The notes beneath the pieces are model-generated. The model ran no database searches, was not told the DNA's origin, and saw nothing but the letters and a program-made list of their open reading frames with translations. This document shows positions 1-8,005 of a DNA stretch of 64,000 nt, one piece after another (the first letter of the stretch is position 1; each line of letters begins with the position of its first letter). Both the position numbers and the translations under genes were made by a program. Source of the stretch: Anderseniella sp963700735 (GTDB taxonomy: Bacteria; Pseudomonadota; Alphaproteobacteria; Rhizobiales; Aestuariivirgaceae); the NCBI GenBank assembly GCA_963700735.1, contig CAVOYR010000003.1:1-64000 (forward strand), given 5' to 3'.

Positions 1-62
1 CAGATTCCCTTGGCTGCGCGAATCTGATTCAGCATGCTGGCTGGAAATGGAGGCCAGCATGA

Positions 63-449
63 ATGGGTCAGCCACTTTCGATGGATTTGCGCAGCCGGGT
101 TCTTGCGGCTGTTGATGAGGGGATGAGTTGCCGGGCTGCGGCAGCACGCTTTGGTGTGGCGCCGTCGACAGCGATCCGGTGGGTTGCTCAACGACGTGAT
201 ACGGGCAGTTTTGCACCCAAGCCCCAGGGTGGCGACATGCGCTCCCAGCGTGTCGAGCAGCGGCGCGATGAGATTCTGTCCATCTGGGAAGCGCGCAAGG
301 ACATCACGCTGGATGAACTGCAGGCTGCATTGAAGGAAGTCGGCTTGACGGTATCAAGAACATCGCTGCATCGCTTCTTCGCGCGCCACGGCATTACGCG
401 CAAAAAAAGACTGGTCACGCGATCGAGCAGGATCGCCCCGACATCCTGA
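63..449 (+). CDS. IS630 transposase, N-terminal part (orfA)
   Basis: This is the DNA-binding half of an IS630 transposase: a winged/helix-turn-helix domain over about residues 8-60 (SCRAAAARFGVAPSTAIRW), then a second helix-turn-helix region to about residue 115. The frame ends shortly after a run of seven A at 402-408. From position 401 the -1 frame reads on without a stop (QKKTGHAIEQDRPDILRQRR) into the catalytic half. This fits a -1 slip on the A7 tract making one protein of about 315 residues, as known for several IS630 members. An inactivating mutation is the alternative. Confidence 0.85.
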   Translation: MGQPLSMDLRSRVLAAVDEGMSCRAAAARFGVAPSTAIRWVAQRRDTGSFAPKPQGGDMRSQRVEQRRDEILSIWEARKDITLDELQAALKEVGLTVSRTSLHRFFARHGITRKKRLVTRSSRIAPTS

Positions 450-1009
450 GACAGCGTCGAGCCTGGTTCGATGGCCAGCTTGACCTTGATCCCGAGCGAT
501 TGCTGTTCATTGACGAGACCTGGACGGCCACCAACATGACCCGCAGCCACGGCCGTTGTCGCAAGGGTGAGCGGTTGCGGATGGGCTTCCCGCACGGCCA
601 CCGGAAGACCACCACGCTGATTGCGGGGTTGAGAACCACCGGCATGGTGGCGCCGATGGTGCTTGACGGGCCGATAAACGGCGACTGGTTCGAGGCCTAT
701 GTTCGCCAGATCCTGGTGCCGGAATTGCGCCGCGGCGACATCGTCATCATGGATAACTTGTCGAGCCACAAGCGTACATCGGTGCGTGAACTTATAGAGG
801 CGGTGGGCGCTACCTTGGTGTTCCTTCCGCCCTACAGTCCCGACTTCAACCCAATCGAGAAAGCCTTTGCCCGCCTCAAGGCCATGCTGCGCAAGGCTGG
901 TGAGCGAACGGTTGCGGGCCTCTGGGACCTTATCGGCAAGCTCGTTGACATCTTCCAGCCTGACGAATGCGCCAACTACTTCAGTTCGTGTGGATACGAC
1001 CCAGAATGA
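401..1009 (+). CDS. IS630 transposase, catalytic DDE part (orfB, reached by -1 frameshift)
   Basis: The catalytic domain carries the three acidic positions in the family order: FIDET, then VIMDNLSSHK, then FNPIEKAF. The first ATG in this frame is at 500 and would fall just before the first Asp, so independent translation would lose the linker. The open frame extends back to the A7 tract at 402-408, which supports expression as a fusion with the upstream half. Both halves look otherwise undamaged, so the element may still be mobile. Confidence 0.87.
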   Translation, partial: QKKTGHAIEQDRPDILRQRRAWFDGQLDLDPERLLFIDETWTATNMTRSHGRCRKGERLRMGFPHGHRKTTTLIAGLRTTGMVAPMVLDGPINGDWFEAYVRQILVPELRRGDIVIMDNLSSHKRTSVRELIEAVGATLVFLPPYSPDFNPIEKAFARLKAMLRKAGERTVAGLWDLIGKLVDIFQPDECANYFSSCGYDPE

Positions 1010-1022
1010 ACGGAATCCGCTC

Positions 1023-1581
1023 TAACTCGGGCGTGATGGTCATTGATCCGCAGACGTGGTGCGCCGACCGGATCGGCGAGCGAACCATCGAATTCATCAA
1101 GGCAAACCCCGAACTCTGCCACCTGCTGGATGAAGATGGGTTGAACGCCGTACTAGATGGTGACATCCTGGACATTTCTCCAACATGGAATACCCGGCCT
1201 GAAACATTTGCCAGAGGTAAACCATTGCCCAGGATCATGCACTATGCGGGTCCGAACAAACCATGGAAGCGATTCCGCAAGTTTAAGCGACTGTTTGAAC
1301 ACCGCGACGCATATCGGCTGTACGAGGAGTTCTTTCGAGAGACTCCCTGGTCAGACTGGTTATCTTCGCAGTGGACGTGGGCCGATTTGCTGGGAAGCTT
1401 GCGGCATGAAGTGACGGCCGCCTGTATCAGGTGGACCGTCAAGGACCCACTTCGCGATCCGGTACGGCGTGCAGCTTATGAAGCCGAGCTGGCAAATTAC
1501 AAAGCCACGACACGTTATGCGGATATCGAACAGAACCTGGTTCAGGCGGAACAGGCTTGGCCGGGTGCGAAACCAATATAG
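1023..1581 (+). pseudogene. GT8 glycosyltransferase, 3' remnant cut by IS630
   Basis: Right after the IS the frame reads NSGVMVIDPQTW, the conserved 'NSGV(M/L)' block of GT8 (glycogenin/galactosyltransferase-like) enzymes, followed by LLDEDGLNAVLDGDI and HYAGPNKPW, which match the later GT8 motifs (DQD-like block and the HxxGxxKPW motif). The N-terminal half with the DxD metal site is missing from the window. The codon frame (..T AAC TCG GGC) shows that the intact gene read TTT AAC, giving FNSGVM, with the TA of that junction as the IS target. The remnant has no visible start of its own and is probably not functional. Confidence 0.82.
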
Positions 1582-1599
1582 GTGACTGTATGCCGCCTG

Positions 1600-3378
1600 C
1601 TATTGCCGAAGGGTAACGGCAAATTCGCTGTCAGTGACAGACTGTTCGATCACCTGCCCCTTTTCGAAACGATAGACACGACTGGCAATGGCGAGCCAGC
1701 GCGGGCGATGTGTGATCGCTATGATAGTATGCACGCCAGACAGTCCTACGATGTTGTCGCAAATGGCGGCTTCCGTTTCAGCATCCAGCGCACTGGTGAC
1801 CTCATCAAGAATGATAAGCTTCGGGCGAAGCACTAGCGCCCGAGCCAGCGACAGGCGCTGCCGCTGACCTCCGGAAAGCTTAAGGCCCATGGTCCCGACC
1901 TTGCTGTCGAGACCGTCCGGCAAACTGCGGACGAATTCAGCTAATCCGGCAAGTCCCAAAGCGTCCCAAACATCCTGCGCCGGAATTGCAGGATCCCCGA
2001 GCGTGACATTCTCCATGATTGAGCTGTCCAGAAGCACCAGTTCCTGCGGCACGTAACCAATCAGGGCTCTCCACTGACTCAGGGAGATTTCTTCAAGCGA
2101 TCTGCCATCAACGAGGATTCTGCCAGATTGTGGGCGGTGGAACCCGGCAAGCAGGTCAATCGTCGTGGTCTTTCCTGCACCCGAAGTACCGGTCAGGACT
2201 GTTATGCTGGCCGCAGGTATTGTCAGGTTCACACCTTCAAGGACCTTTGTATCTCCATAGGAGAAGCTGACGTCGTCAAAAATGCAGCCCTTCTCAAGAT
2301 TGGGCTCGCCGGTCCCACTGTCATCCTCGGCAAGATTTGCCGCCTTCGCAGTCAGCTCGCGACAGCGTTCAAAGCTGCCGAACGTGTCGCGGAACGAGTC
2401 CACAGCATACTGTAGAGCTCGCATTGCTCCTGCCATCGTGATGAACATGATGGCGAGGACAATCATCTCAGGCAACGTTCTGTGAAAGTGAACGAGGCCC
2501 AGATAGAAACCTCCACAAATCAATATGGAAACCACGATTTCCTGAATCGATACGATAGCAAATCTGGTGACGTGAGTGCGAACAAGTGTGGTTCTGATGT
2601 TGTCGATGGCCAGACTCAACCTGTCCATCATTGGTCGTTGACGGGCCATGCCCTTCAAGACCTTGAAATTCGCGAACGTGTCCTGCGCCGAGACTCCGAG
2701 GTCACTGGACATTGACCATTGCGTCTTGAATGTCCGGTTCCGGATAGTCACCAAGCGGTAAAGGCCAATGGCAATGAAGGTGATGGCGGCCAGCAAGATA
2801 AGGAAGAAGGCTCCGGACACCAGCCAGGCGATCAACAGAGCGATTGCGATCTTGATTGTTTCGGTCACAGCAAGAGCTGCATGACGGTATGCTTCTGCCG
2901 CAGAGCCTGAATTGCTTGATATGGCTTGCGAAAGCGTCGCCGGATGATGCTCGGTAAAGAACGTCCAGCGGGCGCTCATCATGCGTGTCAGCAATTGACG
3001 CCGAAACAATGTTGCTACTTCGGCAATCGAGTACGCCACAAAAGTCATCGCTCCAAGGGTGATCAAGGCCTTCAAGACCAGCGCAGTCGCAACGCCTAGC
3101 AACAAATGGCCCGCAGACGGAGTGAACGCCAGCCACTCAAAAAACCCCGACGACATCGTTCCCATGCGGGATGAGTTCGAAACACCTCCACTGGCCACAT
3201 GTCCCATCAGCGGCAGCAAAAGGCCAATGCTGATAAAATCCAGAAACGCCGCAACAACCATGCACCCGACGACAGACAGAGGTCTTGCGCCTGGAGCGTT
3301 GGCGAAAACATCTGCCATATTGTGCAGTGTAGACCGCGTTCGCTTCTCAACGTCGACTCGGTTGATACTACCAGTCAT
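1600..3378 (-). CDS. ABC transporter, fused permease-ATPase (type I exporter)
   Basis: This 592-residue half-transporter has an N-terminal membrane domain (about residues 35-340) and a C-terminal ATPase. Visible ATPase motifs are Walker A GTSGAGKTT (397-405), signature LSGGQ (about 501), Walker B LIILDE (about 521-526) and the switch His in THRP (about 557). The layout is that of MsbA/PglK-like lipid or glycan exporters and peptide exporters; no C39 peptidase domain is present. It is the last gene of the leftward island operon, so export of the modified product is a reasonable role. The substrate cannot be read from the sequence. Confidence 0.88.
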   Translation of the reverse strand: MTGSINRVDVEKRTRSTLHNMADVFANAPGARPLSVVGCMVVAAFLDFISIGLLLPLMGHVASGGVSNSSRMGTMSSGFFEWLAFTPSAGHLLLGVATALVLKALITLGAMTFVAYSIAEVATLFRRQLLTRMMSARWTFFTEHHPATLSQAISSNSGSAAEAYRHAALAVTETIKIAIALLIAWLVSGAFFLILLAAITFIAIGLYRLVTIRNRTFKTQWSMSSDLGVSAQDTFANFKVLKGMARQRPMMDRLSLAIDNIRTTLVRTHVTRFAIVSIQEIVVSILICGGFYLGLVHFHRTLPEMIVLAIMFITMAGAMRALQYAVDSFRDTFGSFERCRELTAKAANLAEDDSGTGEPNLEKGCIFDDVSFSYGDTKVLEGVNLTIPAASITVLTGTSGAGKTTTIDLLAGFHRPQSGRILVDGRSLEEISLSQWRALIGYVPQELVLLDSSIMENVTLGDPAIPAQDVWDALGLAGLAEFVRSLPDGLDSKVGTMGLKLSGGQRQRLSLARALVLRPKLIILDEVTSALDAETEAAICDNIVGLSGVHTIIAITHRPRWLAIASRVYRFEKGQVIEQSVTDSEFAVTLRQ

Positions 3379-3540
3379 TGAAACTCGCGCCTGCCGTAAT
3401 GTTTCCTCAGCCAGACCTCATACTGGCAATACTGGCGGTCGCGGTCGAGGAAGCATGCGTTTGTCGTCCGCATGGTAGTGCGGCTCGGGCGCTGGATGAA
3501 ACCCGCAAACCCGGGGCCAAGCGCCGGTTGATGAGGGGCT

Positions 3541-4818
3541 TCAGACATCCGTCTCAGTCCAGCAAGCTTCGTATGCCCGGGCCCATGCAGGATCTTTGCT
3601 GAGCCACCAGGGTATCCGTGTTTCGGCAGCCGGGTCGGCTCGCCCCGCCGGTTTCCGCCACAGTTTGCTGAGAATGCCTTGCCTTGGCTTCTCATGGAGT
3701 GGCGGCTGGGTGTAATACAAATTGGTATCAATCGCCTCGCAGTCTCCACCTTTGGTGTACGACAAATGCCCGCGGAGTGTGGCAATGCGTGCGCTAAAAG
3801 TGGAAAGGCGAGTGCCAATGAACCGACCGGGAGCGGCTGCGCAGATCAGTGTCTCGACGATGCCGCACCAATGATGTGGAACATTTGCAACGATCTCCAG
3901 AGGCAGGTCATGAAACGTTATTACCTCGTAACGCTCACGCAACACGCCAAGAAAGGCCGCATCTTTCTCGTCCGTTGCCACATAGAGGGGTTGTCGGGGA
4001 AGTAGCCATGCCTGCGTATTCTCGATGATCTGTTCTGCTTTGATTTGCGTTTTCTCATACTGAAAGTCCCCCCTTCTGACGTGCATGGCAGAATATGTTT
4101 TGCCACGGAGCACCAACGAGTTGATCGCTGCCTCAGCCAGTTCGATTATTTCTGGCCGGTAGCGGATCGCGTCACGCAGCAATCGACGAGCGCTACGCTC
4201 TAACTTCTCGTCCCCGAACATAAAGAAGCATTCCGCTACTCCGAACATTCGATGCGGCTGGATCATCGGGAAATACAGAATCTCGCAATGTTCTGCTTCC
4301 TTGGAAAAGGTAACAGGCTGGCGATGCGTCTGTAGCGGGCCGGCCAGCCTCGCCTGAAGTTCCGGTCGCATTTGCAACGCCGCCGACGGGAACAGCAGAA
4401 TGTTTTCCAGCCCATTCCAGGGTGGCATGAACCCATGGTGCTTCATGAAATCGTGGAAAGCTCCGTCAGAGGCTAAATCGCCAACGCCCTTCAAATCGAC
4501 GACAAACTCCTTGGCCGTCAACACAGGTAAGTGGCGGCGAAGTGCATCCAGGTCGAGGAAGTCTTCCAGCAGACGTGGCTCATCGCCCAGCAAATAGAGC
4601 CGCGTTGCAGGAGGCAGCACCAGCGTGCGCCCGGTAATCCAGGCCATCACTGCCATGATCTCGAATTGCATGAGGATGTTGTTCCAGCCGCCGAGATCTG
4701 GCTGAAAGGCCAGGAACTTCTGCGGCTGCGACCCGTCCTTGCTGAACGGATACCCTTCAATTACAGCGGATTCGGAGCCGGTTAGGCCATATGTCAACGA
4801 TCTTCGGGAGCAGTGCAT
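3541..4818 (-). CDS. O-fucosyltransferase-like protein
   Basis: This 425-residue protein resembles the GDP-fucose protein O-fucosyltransferase fold. It has an N-terminal GGWNN block followed by QFEIMAVMAWITGRTLVLPP (residues 43-70), the nucleotide-sugar motif HVRRGDF (246-252), and a C-terminal block ETLICAAA with FIGTRLSTFSARIATLRG (about 322-350), in the order seen in eukaryotic POFUT-like enzymes. No signal peptide is seen, so it would act in the cytosol, unlike the eukaryotic enzymes. The donor and acceptor are unknown. It sits between the epimerase and the exporter in the island operon. Confidence 0.72.
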   Translation of the reverse strand: MHCSRRSLTYGLTGSESAVIEGYPFSKDGSQPQKFLAFQPDLGGWNNILMQFEIMAVMAWITGRTLVLPPATRLYLLGDEPRLLEDFLDLDALRRHLPVLTAKEFVVDLKGVGDLASDGAFHDFMKHHGFMPPWNGLENILLFPSAALQMRPELQARLAGPLQTHRQPVTFSKEAEHCEILYFPMIQPHRMFGVAECFFMFGDEKLERSARRLLRDAIRYRPEIIELAEAAINSLVLRGKTYSAMHVRRGDFQYEKTQIKAEQIIENTQAWLLPRQPLYVATDEKDAAFLGVLRERYEVITFHDLPLEIVANVPHHWCGIVETLICAAAPGRFIGTRLSTFSARIATLRGHLSYTKGGDCEAIDTNLYYTQPPLHEKPRQGILSKLWRKPAGRADPAAETRIPWWLSKDPAWARAYEACWTETDV

Positions 4819-4876
4819 TCAAGATTTCCCCGTCGGTGGCAAACTCTTCACCTCTACCGGTCTGCATACGGCAGAT

Positions 4877-5899
4877 TCAGCGCTCCATGAGTAGCCGGGC
4901 CAACCGGGCAGCAACATCTTTGCGCGCATGGTTGTCCACATACCATTGCACCGTCCGCCTGGTGCCTTCGGCAAACGAAACCTGAGGTTTCCATCCGGTT
5001 GTGCGTCGAGCAAAAGTCATGTCCAGTGCGCGGTGCACAACGCCAACGGGTTTATCAACCAGGTGTTTGACGCCACCCGGCGGGCGCCATTTCAAACAGC
5101 TGAATATCTCGTCAGCAACCTGGTTCAGGCTGATGAACTCATCTGTTCCCACATTGACCGCCCTGCCGTCGTCAATATGCTCAGAGGCAAGGATCAGACC
5201 CTCAACGACGTCATCGACATATGTGAAACCACGCGTTTGCTCTCCATCACCCCAAATTTCGAATGGAGACTGTTGGACGAAAGCCTTCGCAATCAAGGCA
5301 ATGATTGCGTGTGACTCGTTCTCGCGGGGGCCATAAGCTGTCGAAATGCGAGCTGAAGCGGCCTTCACGCCATATTGGCGATGGTATGCGCGCAACGACA
5401 GTTCGCCCATCAACTTGGCCCATCCATATTCCTCATCAGCAAACGCGCCTCCGCGCTTGTCGAAGGAAACCATGTCTTCCTTTAGTAATACCTTCCCGGT
5501 CTGGATGTCGGTGGGATAAACGCACGCGGAACTGGCGAACAGTATGCTCTCCACATTGTTTTCCACTGCCGCCCGAAAAACTGTATTGTCCAGCGCCATG
5601 TTGCCAGCGCAGTTTGCCGGATGGCTGCTTATGTAGCCTCTACCACCGTGGTCGGCTGCGAGTTGAAAAACGACGTCACATCTGTTTGTCGCCTTTTGGG
5701 CAAACTGAATGTCACGCAGGTCACCTTCGACGAATTCCAGCTCCGAACGGACTTTCGTGAGGTTCTCCAGCTTGCCACTGGACAGATCGTCTGCAACCCG
5801 GACTTTGGCCGCCCCAGCCTGCAATAGCCTTTCGACCAGATGACTGCCAATGAAGCTCGCCCCTCCGGTGACCAGAACCCGTGCCCTTTTCCAGTTCAT
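4877..5899 (-). CDS. NAD-dependent nucleotide-sugar epimerase/dehydratase (extended SDR)
   Basis: This is an extended short-chain dehydrogenase of 340 residues. It has the NAD-binding TGGASFIG (11-18), the SSACVYP block (123-129) and the catalytic YxxxK as Y158-GWA-K162. The closest recognisable relatives are GDP-mannose 3,5-epimerase and UDP-glucose 4-epimerase types, so it probably makes the sugar donor used by the island glycosyltransferases. Its ATG overlaps the stop of the upstream oxygenase gene (ATGA), which indicates translational coupling. The exact sugar is not determined. Confidence 0.85.
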   Translation of the reverse strand: MNWKRARVLVTGGASFIGSHLVERLLQAGAAKVRVADDLSSGKLENLTKVRSELEFVEGDLRDIQFAQKATNRCDVVFQLAADHGGRGYISSHPANCAGNMALDNTVFRAAVENNVESILFASSACVYPTDIQTGKVLLKEDMVSFDKRGGAFADEEYGWAKLMGELSLRAYHRQYGVKAASARISTAYGPRENESHAIIALIAKAFVQQSPFEIWGDGEQTRGFTYVDDVVEGLILASEHIDDGRAVNVGTDEFISLNQVADEIFSCLKWRPPGGVKHLVDKPVGVVHRALDMTFARRTTGWKPQVSFAEGTRRTVQWYVDNHARKDVAARLARLLMER

Positions 5900-6528
5900 G
5901 CTTTGCCCAACATTGCAGTTGCTGCATTCACGACCCTCAACACTTCACCTCCCGTGGAAGTCAGAAGACGCTTTGCCTGGGCCCGGAACGCATTTCGCTT
6001 GTCATGTTTCCACTCGGAAAAAGGTCCGTTCTGATCAACGTAATGCAGGAACACGCTCGCGTGCGCGCTCCCTTCAAACCTTTCCCGCCAATGTTTCAGC
6101 TCCATGCCTCGAAACACGATCGCGTCACCTGGCAACGCCTTTATCGGGATGGGTCGATTATCGACTTCAAGGACAAGCGGCCACGGTTCTGCAGCCTGAA
6201 AACCCAGCGTCAATGAAAGGCTGATCTCACATGACGGTCGATCTAGATGAGCTTCCAAGACATCACCGTGCTTGTAGACGCGAAAGTACGAATATGTCGG
6301 ATAGAGTTTCTTGCCGGTCAGCCTTTCCATATGCGGACGGAAAAGCTGAAGCAGCATCTCCATAAGCATATCGCCATAGTAACTCGGTGTTCCGGGAACC
6401 TGTCCATCATCGAGACTCATCGAGCCGCTCAGCGACTTTTTCACGGCATACGAATAGACAGCCTCACGCAAAGGCTTGCGCAACAACTGCCGGACGACGA
6501 GGTACTTGTCTTGCTCAAATTGTTGCAC
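5896..6528 (-). CDS. 2OG-Fe(II) oxygenase (prolyl-4-hydroxylase-like family)
   Basis: This 210-residue protein has the iron-binding facial triad of the 2-oxoglutarate dioxygenases: H94-L-D96 in EAHLDRPSCE and the distal H146 in RGMELKHWRE, on the jelly-roll pattern YSYFRVYKHGD ... PGDAIVFRG. It belongs to a P4H-like family also found in viruses and other bacteria, of which I know no defined substrate. The usual basic 2OG anchor is not obvious about ten residues after H146. It is translationally coupled to the epimerase and lies 81 bp after a small Pro-rich peptide gene, so peptidyl-prolyl hydroxylation is an attractive but unproven role. Confidence 0.8.
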   Translation of the reverse strand: MQQFEQDKYLVVRQLLRKPLREAVYSYAVKKSLSGSMSLDDGQVPGTPSYYGDMLMEMLLQLFRPHMERLTGKKLYPTYSYFRVYKHGDVLEAHLDRPSCEISLSLTLGFQAAEPWPLVLEVDNRPIPIKALPGDAIVFRGMELKHWRERFEGSAHASVFLHYVDQNGPFSEWKHDKRNAFRAQAKRLLTSTGGEVLRVVNAATAMLGKA

Positions 6529-6609
6529 GGCTAGCCCCTGCTGGTCAGACAGACTTGTTGGCTATAGACTACTGCAGTCAAAGCAGGATTTTTCAATCCC
6601 GTTCAATGG

Positions 6610-6795
6610 TCACTTGCCCGGCATTTTTACCGGTGTTGGCTTGCCCCCAGCAATTGTGCTCGGTTCCGGCAGCGGCATTGGCTCGCGCCAGATGTTCCGA
6701 TCTTTTGCGACGGCCGGCGACCATATCCAAATCCCGGATATGCAAAGCCGTAGAACCCTGACAACTCGGACGCTGGCGATTGCCGCCGCTTGCAC
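6610..6795 (-). CDS. Small secreted Pro/Ser/Thr-rich peptide; candidate substrate of the island
   Basis: A 61-codon frame starts with GTG at 6795, preceded by a strong Shine-Dalgarno (AGGGAGGA, about eight bases upstream). The product has a basic start (three Arg at 10-16), a hydrophobic stretch (about 17-30) ending SPAVA before KD, like a signal-peptidase site, and then about 31 residues with seven Pro (39, 41, 43, 45, 53, 55, 59) plus S46, T47 and T54. No ATG lies further upstream before the in-frame stop at 6841. It is the first gene before the oxygenase on the same strand. Secretion, modification and even expression are inference; no homologue was recognised. Confidence 0.5.
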   Translation of the reverse strand: MQAAAIASVRVVRVLRLCISGIWIWSPAVAKDRNIWREPMPLPEPSTIAGGKPTPVKMPGK

Positions 6796-6950
6796 GGACG
6801 CGTCCTCCCTAATGTGGGTGAGGTTTCCGATTACATCCGGTCAAACAGGCAGTATTCGAAACAGCCTTTATGATTGGAGGGCTGCTGGTGCACGCAAAGC
6901 GGGCGTTACAGTTGTATGGCGATGAAATTTAGCGGCAACAATGACGGGGA
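6796..6950. promoter_or_regulatory. Divergent promoter region of the island
   Basis: The 155 bp between the leftward peptide/oxygenase operon and the rightward glycosyltransferase gene must hold both promoters. It contains the Shine-Dalgarno of the small peptide (near 6804-6811, minus strand). I could not assign -35/-10 boxes or an operator with confidence. Confidence 0.5.
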
Positions 6951-7859
6951 ATGATGCAGATCCATACGATTTACAGCATGAGCAACAGCCCCTACCAGGA
7001 TTGGCAGGCCGATCTTCTGGATTGGTCGTTCGTGCGCTCCGGCCAGCCAGGCAGACTCATTCGCCTGTGCTCGGACGACTCGCGGTTTCCTGAAAGACCG
7101 CATTCTCGTTCAACAGTTGGAGAGACCTTGCTTACCCCGAATTACGCGCAATTTGACTGGCCATATTACCGGTTTTGGCGGTTCAACATACCCATATTTC
7201 CATTCAGACGAAAAATTGAATGGCCAGTCATGAACAAGCCAGGGGCTCTCAAGTATTTGTTCGATAACCGCGTCTTTGACGATGAAGACACGCTGATTTT
7301 TCTGGATCCGGACATGGTATTTGCCAAGCCGTGGATACCAAGGTTGGATCGAAAGAATGTGTGCGGTCAAAAATGGTTTGGTTACACAAGGTCATACTGT
7401 GAACAATCATCTATTCATCCGGAATTTTGCCCCGAAACACAAGATGAATGCATCATGTACCCCTATGCTATCAGGGCGGGTGACCTGAAAGGAGTGTTGG
7501 CCGATATCGAACACTTCTCCCGCGAGGGTTACAAGAAGGCTACTCGTGACAATGTCGGCGGCAGCTGGATGTCAGACATGCCAGCGTTTCAAACAGCCAT
7601 GACAAAGCATGGATTAATTATGCAACCGCACGAAAACGTGGGTTTATGCAACAATTGGGAGAACAATGACGACCCGGACGCACCGATACTCCACTACTGT
7701 CAGCCTATGCTGGATGATCAGGGGAACCAGATTTGGAGAAAATGGGACTATGTGCCGTGGGAACTGCCACCGTGTCCTTCCCGTGCAACAAATCGGGTTG
7801 ATCGTGAAGTTCTTCACATGCTGAGGCTCAAGGTTCAAGAAGCGCAAGCCGCTTCTTAG
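6951..7859 (+). CDS. Glycosyltransferase related to plant peptidyl-Ser galactosyltransferase / Hyp arabinosyltransferase
   Basis: This 302-residue protein follows, block by block, the plant SGT1/HPAT pattern (GT96/GT95): IHTIYSMSNSPYQDWQ (4-19) and SGQPGRLIRL (30-39), NKPGALKYLF (95-104), the metal site LDPDMVFAKPW (118-128), SWMSDMPAF (205-213), and ILHYCQP (246-252) followed by the IWRKWDY block. The plant enzymes glycosylate Ser or hydroxyproline of extensins and peptide hormones in the Golgi. This one has no membrane anchor or signal peptide, so it would act in the cytosol. Family assignment rests on remembered motif order, not a search. It stands divergent from the oxygenase operon. Confidence 0.7.
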   Translation: MMQIHTIYSMSNSPYQDWQADLLDWSFVRSGQPGRLIRLCSDDSRFPERPHSRSTVGETLLTPNYAQFDWPYYRFWRFNIPIFPFRRKIEWPVMNKPGALKYLFDNRVFDDEDTLIFLDPDMVFAKPWIPRLDRKNVCGQKWFGYTRSYCEQSSIHPEFCPETQDECIMYPYAIRAGDLKGVLADIEHFSREGYKKATRDNVGGSWMSDMPAFQTAMTKHGLIMQPHENVGLCNNWENNDDPDAPILHYCQPMLDDQGNQIWRKWDYVPWELPPCPSRATNRVDREVLHMLRLKVQEAQAAS

Positions 7860-8005
7860 TATGGTCCTCGACTGTGTTGGCGAGCAATTGATAGCTCAGC
7901 CTGCAAATTCGCCATCATTACACCGACAGTTTTTTACTGGCACGCCCAAGTGAGATGCAAGATTGGTGGTTTGAGGTACATTGGGCTGTGATAGAGGTGC
8001 CGCCA

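Larger units (their letters stand above)
1..1022 (+). mobile_element. IS630-family insertion sequence (left tip just outside the window)
   Basis: The element carries an IS630-type DDE transposase in two frames. Its right end at 1001-1022, read on the minus strand, begins GAGCGGATTCCGTT. The window opens with CAGATTCCCTT, which aligns with that end from its fourth base (9 of 11 identical), so only about three bases of the left end are missing. The dinucleotide TA at 1023-1024 is the expected IS630 target duplication. The insertion interrupts a GT8 glycosyltransferase whose 3' part follows directly. Confidence 0.88.

Noticed and set aside
6476..6925. 149-codon rightward open frame in the divergent gap
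   Set aside because: It runs antisense to the oxygenase and to the small peptide, has no Shine-Dalgarno, and its composition shows no family or signal.
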